Shown here one piece after another: positions 32,567 through 41,124 of a stretch of DNA of 64,000 bases; within the stretch, counting starts at the first letter, position 1, and every line of letters starts with the position of its first letter. A program made the position numbers and the translations under genes. The notes beneath the pieces were generated by a model. It was not told the origin of the DNA, searched no databases, and worked only from the letters and a program-made list of their open reading frames with translations. The DNA is from Rubrobacter tropicus. Lineage in GTDB: Bacteria; Actinomycetota; Rubrobacteria; Rubrobacterales; Rubrobacteraceae. The stretch covers positions 3,100,001 through 3,164,000 of the forward strand of contig NZ_CP045119.1 of assembly GCF_011492945.1 (NCBI RefSeq), written 5' to 3'.

Positions 32567-32718
32567 CTACCGAACCTCCCTTTCTGAAGCGACCGTGGGC
32601 CATTCTCGCACACCTCTTCGGCCGGAAATGTCTCCCGTTGTACTTGACAAGGCCTCCTTCGCGTTCTTTTATCGGGTGTGTTGGATACGCGAGACAACCC
32701 GAGAGGGAGGGGCCGCGT

Positions 32719-33432
32719 GTGGGCCGCTCCCTGAAGCTTGGCCTGGACTTTCTGTTCGGGCTCATCATCCCGATCGTCATACTTTCGCGCTTCAGTGATG
32801 ATCTCGGGAACATAACGGCCTACGTCGTCTCGGCGCTCGTTCCGGTGACGTGGGTGGCGGTCGACCTCTTCTTCATTACGAAGCGGTTCAACTTTATAAC
32901 GAGCTTTCTGGGCCTGAACGCCGTCGTGCGCGGCGTTTTGGCGTTCTGGTTCGTGGACGGGGCTGCGTACGCGTTCAAGGACTCGGTGCCGAGTTTGTTG
33001 TGGGTGGTAGTCTTCGGGGCCTCGCTCCTTTTCGGGCGGCCCCTGATCTCGGCCTTCCTAGAACAGACGTTCGACCCCCGAACCCCGAAACAGGAACGCT
33101 CCCTCAAAGACCTCTTCGACGAGGGCCCGGTACGCCGCGCCCTCTGGTTGGGGACGCTGGCAATGGTCCTCATCTCGGTGGTGACGGGCGCGGCCAACTT
33201 TCTCTTGAACCTCAGGATCGTCACGGCCGGGTTCGGCACGCAGGCCTTCAACACGCAGGTCGCCGAGTCGAACGCGATCGCCCGCTTCGCCATCGCCATC
33301 CCAGAAGCGCTCGCCCTCATGGTCGTCGTGGGCCTCGCCCTGAGGGTGGTCTACGCCCGTCTGCCCGGGGACCCGGGCGAAAAAGACTTCTGGGAGCTGA
33401 TGGAGCTCCGACCGGCCCGCGAAAAGGATTGA
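32719..33432 (+). CDS. VC0807-family membrane protein
   Basis: Integral membrane protein of unknown function with about six helices. It begins SLKLGLDFLFGLIIPIVILSRF and includes VTWVAVDLFFITKRFNFI, VVVFGASLLFGRPLISAFLEQ, a charged cytosolic loop (DPRTPKQERSLKDLFDEGPVRRAL) and two C-terminal helices. GTG 32719 follows GGAGGGG at six bases. It is divergent from the lyase gene. Confidence 0.72.
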   Translation: MGRSLKLGLDFLFGLIIPIVILSRFSDDLGNITAYVVSALVPVTWVAVDLFFITKRFNFITSFLGLNAVVRGVLAFWFVDGAAYAFKDSVPSLLWVVVFGASLLFGRPLISAFLEQTFDPRTPKQERSLKDLFDEGPVRRALWLGTLAMVLISVVTGAANFLLNLRIVTAGFGTQAFNTQVAESNAIARFAIAIPEALALMVVVGLALRVVYARLPGDPGEKDFWELMELRPAREKD

Positions 33433-33520
33433 GGAGGCTGCAGGTTTCAGGCATCAGGCTTCAGGTTCTTGCTGAAGCCTGAAAGCGGAGGCCGAAGGCC
33501 GGAGCGAACTGAAGCCCGAT
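33433..33520. repeat. Family B (CAGGC-word) repeat with shared hairpin module
   Basis: GCAGGTTTCAGGCATCAGG, CTTCAGGTTCTTGCTGAAG, then AGCGGAGGCCGAAGGCCGGAGCG and AACTGAAGCCCGATGCC. The middle module matches AGCGGAGGCGAAGCCGCAGCG of the CTGA-type elements, showing that both types share one architecture with different words. It lies between convergent genes. Confidence 0.75.
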
Positions 33521-33522
33521 GC

Positions 33523-35034
33523 CTATCTACGAAGCAACGTCTCCACGCTCTCGCCCCGGATCGAGGCGTCGAGGACCTCCATCGGGTGGGCCATCGGGAG
33601 GCCATCGTGGCCCATCTTTTTGAGGCTGGCCTGGATCTGGAGCATGCAGCCTGGGTTGGAGGTGACGATCATCTCGGCCCCGGTCTTCAGGATGTTGTTC
33701 GCCTTGCGTTCTCCTAACTCGGCGGCCGGTTCGGGCTCGACCATGTTGTAGATGCCGGCCGATCCGCAGCAGATCTCGGCCTCCCGGATCTCCTTGACGC
33801 TCATGCCAGGGATCTGCTTGAGGGTCTGCCTGGGCTGCTTTCTTATCCCCTGCGCGTGCGCCAGGTGGCAGGCGTCGTGGTAAGCTGCCGTCACCGCGAA
33901 CGGGCTCCTCTCCGCCACGGCTCCGATCTCCTGTATGAACTCCGAGACGTCCCGCACCTTCTCGGAGAAAGCTTTCGCCCTGGCGGCGTACTCCGGGTCG
34001 TCGCGAAGCAGGTGCCCGTACTCTTTCATCGTGGAGCCGCAGCCTGCCGCGTTGACCACTACGTTGTCCAGGTTCAGGCCCTCGAAGGTGTCTATGGTCT
34101 TTCGGGCGAAGTTCAGGGACTCTTCTTCGCGTCCGGCGTGCGTCGAGAGGGCGCCGCAGCAGCCCTGGTCCTTGGGGGCGACCACCTCGCAGCCCTCGGC
34201 GGCGAGGACGCGGACGGTGGCGGAGTTGACCTGGGAGAAGAAGACCTGCTGCACGCAACCGGTCAGGACCCCGACGCGACGGCGGCGTTCGCCGACGGGC
34301 TCGGTCAGTTCGGGGACTTTTTGCTCCTTTTGGAGCTCGGGCATGAGGGCTTCCATGGCGCGCATACGGGCCGGGATCCGGCTCATGACGCCGCTCTTGC
34401 GGAGCTTGTCGCCGATGCCGAAGCGCTGGTAGAGGCGCAAGGGTCCCGCGGCGAGGCGGAGGCGTTTCTTGTAGGGGAAGAGCTGGAAGATCATCTCCCG
34501 GAAAGCCTTGTCCTCCGGCGCCCGCTCGTAGCGCCGCTCGACCTGCCCACGCGTCGCCTCGATGAGCTTGTCGTACTGGACGCCCGACGGGCACGCCGTC
34601 ACGCACGCCATGCACCCGAGGCACAGGTCGTAGTGGCGGACGGTCTGGTCGTTCATGGGCTCTTCCGTAAGCCCCTTGTTCATGAGGTAGATGCGCCCGC
34701 GGGGAGAGTCCATCTCCTCGCCGAAGAGGACGTAGGTCGGGCAGGTGGGCAGGCAGAAGCCGCAGTGGACGCAGTCGTCTATGAGGTCCTTGTCGGGCGG
34801 GTGGTGGGCGTCGAAGGCGGGGAAGCTCACCTTGCCGGTCTCGCGCCGGCCGGCGCCTACGGTCGCCTCGGCGGCAAGCGAGCTCGCATCGCCGATACCC
34901 TGGCCGACGTCCTCGGGGCTGCCGGCGCCTATGGCCCCGGCCATCGCCTGGTTGGCGGTCGTGCCCCCGGGATCGCGGCGCTCGGTGGCGTCGGTCGCGG
35001 AGTAGCGGTCGTCCCCGCCGTTGCGTTCGGTCAC
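33523..35034 (-). CDS. glcF: Glycolate oxidase iron-sulfur subunit
   Basis: Electron-transfer subunit of glycolate dehydrogenase. After an unusual 70-residue N-terminal extension, two [4Fe-4S] sites are seen: CVHCGFCLPTCPTY and CLGCMACVTACPSG. Two CCG-type domains follow (DQGCCGALSTHAG, NAAGCGSTMKEYGH, YHDACHLAHAQG, EICCGSAGIYNM). The length of 503 is longer than the usual 400-430 because of the extension, which is Gly/Ala-rich and probably disordered. GTG 35034 overlaps the glcE stop by one base. Confidence 0.93.
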   Translation of the reverse strand: MTERNGGDDRYSATDATERRDPGGTTANQAMAGAIGAGSPEDVGQGIGDASSLAAEATVGAGRRETGKVSFPAFDAHHPPDKDLIDDCVHCGFCLPTCPTYVLFGEEMDSPRGRIYLMNKGLTEEPMNDQTVRHYDLCLGCMACVTACPSGVQYDKLIEATRGQVERRYERAPEDKAFREMIFQLFPYKKRLRLAAGPLRLYQRFGIGDKLRKSGVMSRIPARMRAMEALMPELQKEQKVPELTEPVGERRRRVGVLTGCVQQVFFSQVNSATVRVLAAEGCEVVAPKDQGCCGALSTHAGREEESLNFARKTIDTFEGLNLDNVVVNAAGCGSTMKEYGHLLRDDPEYAARAKAFSEKVRDVSEFIQEIGAVAERSPFAVTAAYHDACHLAHAQGIRKQPRQTLKQIPGMSVKEIREAEICCGSAGIYNMVEPEPAAELGERKANNILKTGAEMIVTSNPGCMLQIQASLKKMGHDGLPMAHPMEVLDASIRGESVETLLRR

Positions 35035-36299
35035 TATAGGCCTCCCACGAACCTGCCGGGGTTCATCGTGTACCCCGGGTCGAACTTCTCTTTTACCCGC
35101 CTGAGCAGGCCGCCGTAGTCGCCGGCCGGCCCCCAGACGTCGGCCTTCTGCTTGAGGGAGAGGGGCGCCGAGACGACCACGAGGCTGCCGCCCGAACGGG
35201 TCCGGATCTCCCGCACCTCTCCCACGACCTCCACCAAAGCGCCTTCCTCGCCCGAAAGCCCGGCAAACGTGACGCCGGTCCCGGCGTGCCCCGTGAAGCG
35301 GGCGGTTACGTCCCGCCGCCCCGCGGCGTCGAGGACGGATTCGAGGACGGCCGCGAGCTCGGCCGGGGGGGCCGTTATCTTGACGAACACCTCGTCGCCG
35401 ACGGGCGAGGGGTCTAGCGGGCCGAGGTTGTCCGCCTCTTCGTCTTCCAGGGTCCGTACCCCGCCGAACGGTTCGAGCAGGAACCTGGCCCGCTCCTCCT
35501 TCGCCCCGATCCCGCCGGGGATGCTCTCGAGCAGGACGGAGACCAGCCTCGTCTCCCCGCCCCAGTGAAGCTCTATCGCCGTCGCCTCGACTTGGGAGTG
35601 GACGATGGCCTGGGCCGCGTCCCGGGCGGCCTGCGGAGTCTCCACCTCGACGGCAACCGTGCGGGCCGAGTCGGGGCGCGGGTGGAGGCGGAAGTTGCAG
35701 TCGGCGATCACGCCCAGCGTGCCCAAAGACCCTGTAAAGAGCTTGCCGAGGTCGTAGCCGGCCACGTTCTTGACGACCTTGCCGCCCGCCTTGGCGACCG
35801 TCCCGTCGGCCAGGACCACCGTCACGCCGATTATGAGGTCGCGCACGGTCCCGTACCTGAAACGCCTGGGCCCGGAAGAGTTGGTGGCGACCACGCCCCC
35901 GACCGTCGCGCCCGCCTCGGGCGGGTCGAGGGCGAGCATCTGGTTCGCTTCGGCGAGTTTTTGCTGGAGGGCTTCGAGCTTCACGCCGGCCTGGACGCGC
36001 ACCACCTGGTCCCCGGGTACGTGCTCTATGATCTCGTCCATCCTGGCCGTGCTCAGGACGATGTCCACAGACCGCGGCGGCGCCCCGAGGCCCGTCTTCG
36101 TGCCCCCGCCCCGCGGGCAGACGACGAGGCCGTTGGCGCTCGCCAGCTTCATGACGGCGCTGATCTCATCGACCGAGCCGGGCTCGACGACCAGCGAAGG
36201 TGCCGTGCCTTCTATCGCGTCCTCGGCGGTCGCCTCGCGGACGTTGCCCTTGCCGACTATGTTCTGCAGGTCCTCGGTGTACGTCTTCTCTGTCTGCAT
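35034..36299 (-). CDS. glcE: Glycolate oxidase FAD-binding subunit
   Basis: FAD-binding PCMH-type subunit of glycolate dehydrogenase, partner of GlcD and GlcF. Features include SLVVEPGSVDEISAVMKLA, VVCPRGGGTKTGLGAPP, ALDPPEAGATVGGVVATNSSGPRRFRYGTVRDL and KNVAGYDLGKLFTGSLGTLG, and the ending DPGYTMNPGRF. ATG 36299 shares a base with the glcD stop (TAATG), so translation is coupled. The 421 residues are usual. Confidence 0.93.
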   Translation of the reverse strand: MQTEKTYTEDLQNIVGKGNVREATAEDAIEGTAPSLVVEPGSVDEISAVMKLASANGLVVCPRGGGTKTGLGAPPRSVDIVLSTARMDEIIEHVPGDQVVRVQAGVKLEALQQKLAEANQMLALDPPEAGATVGGVVATNSSGPRRFRYGTVRDLIIGVTVVLADGTVAKAGGKVVKNVAGYDLGKLFTGSLGTLGVIADCNFRLHPRPDSARTVAVEVETPQAARDAAQAIVHSQVEATAIELHWGGETRLVSVLLESIPGGIGAKEERARFLLEPFGGVRTLEDEEADNLGPLDPSPVGDEVFVKITAPPAELAAVLESVLDAAGRRDVTARFTGHAGTGVTFAGLSGEEGALVEVVGEVREIRTRSGGSLVVVSAPLSLKQKADVWGPAGDYGGLLRRVKEKFDPGYTMNPGRFVGGL

Positions 36300-37753
36300 T
36301 AGAAGTTCTCCGCGAGGCCGGCTTTTTGGATCGGGTGCATGTGGAAGGGGCCCGGGCGTTCGCCGCAGAGGCGGGGGGTCGGGAAGATCTTGCCGGGGTT
36401 GCAGATCTGGTGCGGGTCGAACGCGCACCGAAGAAGTTGCATGACGTTCATGTCGTCAGAGGTGAACATCTTTGGCATGTACTTCTTCTTGTCCTCCCCG
36501 ATGCCGTGCTCGCCCGTTAGCGAGCCGCCGTGCTCCAGGCAGGTGAAGACTATGTCGCCCGCCAGGCTCTCCGCCCGCTCGGCCTCGCCCTCGACGTCGT
36601 TGTCGTAGAGCACCAGGGGATGGAGGTTGCCGTCGCCGGCGTGGAAGACGTTTGCGACGCGCAGGCCGTACTCCTCGCTGAGGGCCGAGATCTTTTTCAG
36701 GACCGTCCCGAGTTCCGTGCGCGGCACGACGCCGTCCTGGACGTAATAATCGTTGGAGATAGAGCCCATGGCCCCGAAGGCGGCCTTGCGTCCCTTCCAG
36801 AAGAGCGCCCGCTCCTCGTCGTCCTCCGCCACCCGGATCTCCGAGGCGCTGTTCGCCTCGCAGGTCTCTATCACCTTGTCGAACTGGCTGGCGACCTCGG
36901 CCTCGGGCCCGTCGAGCTCCACGATCAGGATCGCGCCGGCCTCGGGGAAACCGGGGGCCACGGTGGTCTCGACGGCTTCTATGGTGAGGGCGTCCATCAT
37001 CTCTATGGCGGCCGGCACGATGCCGGCGCCGATGATCCCGGAGACCGCGCCGCCCGCCTCTTCCGTGTCCTTGAAGGCCGCGAGCAGCGTCCTGACAGAC
37101 TCCGGCTTGCGGACGATACGGAGCGTGATCTTGGTTGCTATCCCTAAAGTACCCTCGGACCCGACGAACGCCCCGAGAAGCTCGTAGCCGGGGGCGTCCG
37201 GAGCCTTCCCGCCGCCGATGTGGACGACGGAGCCGTCGGCGAGGACGACCTCGGCGCCCGTGACGTGGTTCGTCGTGAAGCCGTACTTGAGACAGTGGAC
37301 GCCGCCGGAGTTCTCCGCCAGATTGCCGCCTATGGAGGAGACTATCTGGCTCGCCGGGTCGGGCGCGTAGTAGTAGCCGTCGTCCGCGACCTCCTGGCTC
37401 ACCCAGATGTTTATGACGCCGGGCTCGACGACCACCCTCTGGTTCGGGATGTCCACTTCGAGGATCTTGCGCATCCTGGCCATGACTATGAGGACGCCGG
37501 CCTCGACGGGCAGCGCCCCGCCCGAGAGCCCGGTCCCCGAGCCGCGCGCCACGAAGGGTATGCCCTCTTCGTAGCAGAGCCTGACGACGTTCTGTACCTG
37601 CTCGGCCGACTCCGGCAGCACGACCAGGTCGGGGATGACGCGGTAGTTCATGAGGCCGTCGCACTCGTAGGTGCGGAGCTGCTCGCGTTCGTGTATGACG
37701 CCGTCGGGGCCGAGGATCTCCTGCATCGCCCCGATGAGCCGGCTGCGTTCCAT
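36299..37753 (-). CDS. glcD: Glycolate oxidase subunit, FAD-linked
   Basis: Catalytic flavoprotein oxidising glycolate (or lactate) to the 2-oxoacid. PCMH FAD domain: VVLPESAEQVQNVVRLCYEEG, FVARGSGTGLSGGALP, DPASQIVSSIGGNLAENSGGVHCLKYGFTTNHV, GSEGTLGIATKITLR. The C-terminal cap has VFHAGDGNLHPLVLYD, GGSLTGEHGIGEDK and FDPHQICNPGKIFP. The length is 484. The gene order D-E-F is canonical. Glyoxylate produced here joins the purine-derived pool. Confidence 0.95.
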   Translation of the reverse strand: MERSRLIGAMQEILGPDGVIHEREQLRTYECDGLMNYRVIPDLVVLPESAEQVQNVVRLCYEEGIPFVARGSGTGLSGGALPVEAGVLIVMARMRKILEVDIPNQRVVVEPGVINIWVSQEVADDGYYYAPDPASQIVSSIGGNLAENSGGVHCLKYGFTTNHVTGAEVVLADGSVVHIGGGKAPDAPGYELLGAFVGSEGTLGIATKITLRIVRKPESVRTLLAAFKDTEEAGGAVSGIIGAGIVPAAIEMMDALTIEAVETTVAPGFPEAGAILIVELDGPEAEVASQFDKVIETCEANSASEIRVAEDDEERALFWKGRKAAFGAMGSISNDYYVQDGVVPRTELGTVLKKISALSEEYGLRVANVFHAGDGNLHPLVLYDNDVEGEAERAESLAGDIVFTCLEHGGSLTGEHGIGEDKKKYMPKMFTSDDMNVMQLLRCAFDPHQICNPGKIFPTPRLCGERPGPFHMHPIQKAGLAENF

Positions 37754-37774
37754 TCCTGCCTCCTCTACGAGGTG

Positions 37775-38674
37775 CTAGGAGCCCCCGTTCCCTATCTCGT
37801 GTCCCGACGAGTCTTCTATGAGGGTCAGGAGCGCCGAGTGGTCCCGGTCGCCCCGCCCCTTCGCCTTCAAAGTTTCGAGCATCTGATCCACCACGGCCGT
37901 TACCGGTAGCGCCACCCCGTACTCCCTGCCAGCCGCGAGAGCTATCCCCAGATCCTTGTGGTGCAATTCTATCCTAAAGCCCGGGTCGAAGGAATGCCCG
38001 AGCATCTTCTCCCGCTTGGCCTCGATGACCTTGTTCCCGGCCAACCCGCCGCCCAGAACGTCCAGTATCTTCCCCGGCTCCACCCCGGCCTTCGACCCGA
38101 GCACGAGCGCCTCGCTGACCGCCTCGATGGTCAGCGCGACGACGATCTGGTTGGCCGCCTTGACGACCTGCCCGGTCCCGCTTCCCCCTACGTGCGTGAT
38201 GGTCTTGCCCATCGCCTCGAAGAGCGGCCCCGCCCGCTCGAAGTCCTCCTCGCTTCCCCCGACCATGATCGAGAGCGTCCCGTCTATCGCCCCCACATCC
38301 CCCCCAGAGACCGGCGCGTCCAGCATAGAGGCGCCCTTCTCCTCGGCCTTCGCCGCAAGACCCTTGGTAACCACCGGCGAGATGGTGCTCATGTCCACGA
38401 TCAGGGCGCCCTCTCTGACGCCTTCGAGCACGCCGTCGGGCCCAGTCAGGACCTCCTCGACCTGCGGAGAATCCGGGAGCATGGTGATTATTACGTCCGA
38501 CTGCTCGGCCACCTCGCGCGGGCTGGCGGCGACAATCGCCTTGTCCCCGGCCAGATCTTCCGCCTTCTCACGGGTGCGGTTGTACAGGACGAGGTCGTGC
38601 CCGGCCTCGATCAGGTTCCGCGCCATCGGTTTGCCCATGATTCCGAGCCCTACGAAGCCCACTTTTTCGGCCAC
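37775..38674 (-). CDS. glxR: 2-hydroxy-3-oxopropionate (tartronate semialdehyde) reductase
   Basis: NAD(P)H-dependent reduction of tartronate semialdehyde to glycerate, in the beta-hydroxyacid dehydrogenase family. Rossmann motif VGFVGLGIMGKPMARNL; the substrate site DAPVSGGDVGAIDGTL; and catalytic Lys in GQVVKAANQ. KDLGIALAAGREYGVALP belongs to the C-terminal domain. The 299 residues are typical. It lies 25 bases after hyi and 21 before glcD, and glycerate can be used by the kinase at 48859. Other 3-hydroxyacid substrates cannot be excluded by sequence alone. Confidence 0.9.
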   Translation of the reverse strand: MAEKVGFVGLGIMGKPMARNLIEAGHDLVLYNRTREKAEDLAGDKAIVAASPREVAEQSDVIITMLPDSPQVEEVLTGPDGVLEGVREGALIVDMSTISPVVTKGLAAKAEEKGASMLDAPVSGGDVGAIDGTLSIMVGGSEEDFERAGPLFEAMGKTITHVGGSGTGQVVKAANQIVVALTIEAVSEALVLGSKAGVEPGKILDVLGGGLAGNKVIEAKREKMLGHSFDPGFRIELHHKDLGIALAAGREYGVALPVTAVVDQMLETLKAKGRGDRDHSALLTLIEDSSGHEIGNGGS

Positions 38675-38699
38675 GGTCCTCCCTCCGTCTCGTCGGCCC

Positions 38700-39515
38700 C
38701 TACAGCTTCAGGTCGGCCGCGGCGCCCCCGGCGCCGCGCAAATCCCGTGGTATCCAACCGAGGCTCTCCCCGGTGGTCTCCGTGGTCGGGTTGTACTCAA
38801 GGCCGACGTAACCATCGTAGCCGAGGCTCTCCAGCTCCGCGAGGACGTAAGGATAGTGGATCTCACCCGTCCCGGGCTCCCCGCGGCCCGGAGAGTCCGC
38901 TACCTGCACGTGTCCGACGTAATCTAAGTACCGGCGCAGGTTGGCGACGAGGTTCCCCTCCATCCGCTGCATGTGATAGAAGTCGTGCTGTATCTTGACG
39001 TTGGGCCGCCCCACGCCCTCCACGAACCTCACCGCCTGTTCCGTCGTGTGGAGCAGGTACGGCCCGTTCTCGAAGGTGTTGACGGCCTCCACCATCACCG
39101 TTACGCCGGCCACATCGGCCTCCCCGGCGGCGAACGCGACGTTTTCGCGGGCGAGCGCGAGCTGCTCCTCGCGCCCCGGGTCCGCCTTCTCGTGCCCGGC
39201 CAGCACGTTTATCCTCTCGCACCCCAAAGACCGCGCGAGCTCCAGCGCGACCGGCACGTTCTCCCTGAACCGGTCGGTCCGGTCGGGATCGCTGACGAGC
39301 CCCCTGTCCCCGCCAGGCATGTCCCCGGCGTCGAAGTTGAACAGCGCCACCGCGAGGCCCGCGTCCTTCACGGCACGCTCGACGTCGCCGAGGTCAGCCT
39401 CGTAACCGGGCCACCAGAACTCCACGGCCGAAAACCCGGCCTCCGACGCCAGCCCGAAGCGGTCGAGCAACGGGACCTCCTTGAACAAGATGGACAGGTT
39501 CGCGCTGAACCTCAC
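38700..39515 (-). CDS. hyi: Hydroxypyruvate isomerase
   Basis: Interconverts hydroxypyruvate and tartronate semialdehyde; TIM-barrel of the Hyi/xylose isomerase-like family. Features: RFSANLSILFKEVPLLDRF, AVEFWWPGYEAD, LFNFDAGDMPGGDRGL, VMVEAVNTFENGPYLLHTTEQA with the metal-binding Glu, KIQHDFYHMQRMEGNL, VGHVQVADSPGRGEPGTGEI and GYVGLEYNPT. GTG 39515 follows GGAGGGGAGCGAGG. First gene of the hyi-glxR-glcDEF operon, divergent from xanthine dehydrogenase. Confidence 0.93.
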   Translation of the reverse strand: MRFSANLSILFKEVPLLDRFGLASEAGFSAVEFWWPGYEADLGDVERAVKDAGLAVALFNFDAGDMPGGDRGLVSDPDRTDRFRENVPVALELARSLGCERINVLAGHEKADPGREEQLALARENVAFAAGEADVAGVTVMVEAVNTFENGPYLLHTTEQAVRFVEGVGRPNVKIQHDFYHMQRMEGNLVANLRRYLDYVGHVQVADSPGRGEPGTGEIHYPYVLAELESLGYDGYVGLEYNPTTETTGESLGWIPRDLRGAGGAAADLKL

Positions 39516-39668
39516 CCTCGCTCCCCTCCTAACTCTCTAGCCTTACCCTCCACGACGCCTCTAGCATAGCCGCACGGGCCGGCTAAAGGAATCGCTTCGC
39601 GTCACGACGTTTCGGCCCACATGGAGCCAGGGGTTTCGGGGGTGTTGTTATCCGGCCGCCGGCGATTC

Positions 39669-39698
39669 TTGACACGTCGCCGCGGGCCCGGGGATACT
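39669..39698 (+). promoter_or_regulatory. SigmaA-type promoter of the xanthine dehydrogenase operon
   Basis: TTGACA (39669-39674) and GATACT (39693-39698) are separated by 18 bases, giving a start near 39706 and a leader of about 80 bases to GTG 39789. A second TTGACC-TGACC direct repeat at 39704-39714, just at the start site, could be a regulator half-site pair. The gap is shared with the divergent hyi operon. Confidence 0.6.
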
Positions 39699-39788
39699 TC
39701 CCGGTTGACCTGACCATAGGCAGCGACGCGGGGTGCCCGGAAGCCGGGGTCTCCCGCACGGCGTCCGGGGATGCGAGCGGAGGTACGG

Positions 39789-40667
39789 GTGGAGTTCATC
39801 CAGCCCACGAGTTGGCGCGAGGCGCTCGAAGCGAAGGCCGCCCTTCCGGGGGCTGTCCCGATCCGGGGTGGCACCGACGTCATGGTCGAGTTGAACTTCG
39901 CCCGCAGCCGGCCTCAGGCGATACTCGACCTCTCCCGCGTGGAGGAGCTGGAGGAGTGGGGAATCGAAGACGGGCTCTTACGGGTGGGCGCAGGGGTGAA
40001 TTACACGCGCATCGTCGAGGAGATCGGGGATCGTCTGCCGGGGCTCGCGATGGCCTCAAGGACGGTGGGTTCGCCCCAGATCCGGAACAGGGGCACCGTC
40101 GGCGGCAACCTCGGCACCGCATCCCCCGCGGGCGACGCCCTGCCGCCCCTTTACGCATCGGACGCCGAGGTCGAGGTTGCGTCTATGGACGGAAGCCGAC
40201 GGGTGCCCGTCGCGGATTTTATCTCCGGCCCGAAACAGAACGCGCTGTCCGACAACGAGTTGATCTCCGCTTTCTACATCGCCAATGCCGACGGCCCGCA
40301 GCAGTACTCCAAGATCGGGACGAGGAACGCGATGGTAATTGCCGTCTGCGCCTTCGCCCTGGCCCTCCACCCTGAACAAAGAAAGGTCGGGACGTGCGTA
40401 GGCTCCGCCGGCCCTACCCCCATCCGGGTCGAAGGAGCCGAGGATTTCATAGGGGGCGTGCTGGAGGAGGGGGATCTCTGGCAGTCGCGGGGCGCCATCC
40501 CGGACGCCGCCCTCCGGCGCTTCGGGGAACTGGTCGCCGGCGCGGCCCGGCCCATAGACGACGTGCGGGGGACGGCGGAGTACCGGCGGCACTCGGCCGG
40601 GGTGCTGGCTCGGCGCACGCTCGGGTGGGCGTGGGAGGAGTACCGGGGGGTGAGAGGTGCGGCTTAG
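39789..40667 (+). CDS. Xanthine dehydrogenase FAD-binding subunit
   Basis: Medium subunit (CoxM/XdhB type) passing electrons from the Fe-S clusters to FAD. FAD motifs: VPIRGGTDVMVELN, SRTVGSPQIRNRGTVGGNLGTASPAGDALPPLYA. The C-terminal CO_deh_flav_C domain has SKIGTRNAMVIAVCAFAL and VGSAGPTPIR. The GTG at 39789 has GGAGG five bases upstream; ATG 39771 is the alternative. The length of 292 is typical. It overlaps the 2Fe-2S subunit by 11 bases. Confidence 0.92.
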   Translation: MEFIQPTSWREALEAKAALPGAVPIRGGTDVMVELNFARSRPQAILDLSRVEELEEWGIEDGLLRVGAGVNYTRIVEEIGDRLPGLAMASRTVGSPQIRNRGTVGGNLGTASPAGDALPPLYASDAEVEVASMDGSRRVPVADFISGPKQNALSDNELISAFYIANADGPQQYSKIGTRNAMVIAVCAFALALHPEQRKVGTCVGSAGPTPIRVEGAEDFIGGVLEEGDLWQSRGAIPDAALRRFGELVAGAARPIDDVRGTAEYRRHSAGVLARRTLGWAWEEYRGVRGAA

Positions 40668-41124
40668 GCTCCGGGTCAACGGGGAGGCCAGGGAGGCGGA
40701 GGACGTCTGGGAGGGCGAAAGCCTGCTGTACGTGCTACGCGAGCGCCTGGAGCTGCCCGGTTCGAAGAACGCCTGCGAACAGGGCGAATGCGGATCGTGC
40801 TCGGTCTACCTGGACGGCTCTCTGGTCTGCTCGTGCCTGGTCCTGGCGGGGCAGGCGGAAGGGCGCGAGGTCGTGACCGTCGAGGGGATATCCGAAGGTG
40901 ACGGGCTGCATCCCGTGCAGGAGGCGTTCGTCGAGGCGGGGGCGGTTCAGTGCGGGTTTTGCACGCCGGGGTTCGTCGTGGCGACGCACGACCTGTTGCG
41001 CCGGGTGCCGGAACCAGGCGACGCGGAGGTCCGGGAGGCGCTGGCCGGGAACCTCTGCCGGTGCACGGGCTACGAGAAGATCCTGGCCGCCGTCCGCCTG
41101 GCCGCGCGGAGGATGGCGAAATGA
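40657..41124 (+). CDS. Xanthine dehydrogenase 2Fe-2S subunit
   Basis: Small subunit with two [2Fe-2S] clusters. The plant ferredoxin-type cluster has CEQGECGSCSVYLDG and the following Cys at VCSC; the helical domain cluster has QCGFCTPGFVV and LCRCTGYEKI. The 155 residues are standard. The GTG start overlaps the FAD subunit and the stop overlaps the molybdenum subunit (ATGA), so the three are translated as one unit. Confidence 0.95.
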   Translation: MRLRLRVNGEAREAEDVWEGESLLYVLRERLELPGSKNACEQGECGSCSVYLDGSLVCSCLVLAGQAEGREVVTVEGISEGDGLHPVQEAFVEAGAVQCGFCTPGFVVATHDLLRRVPEPGDAEVREALAGNLCRCTGYEKILAAVRLAARRMAK

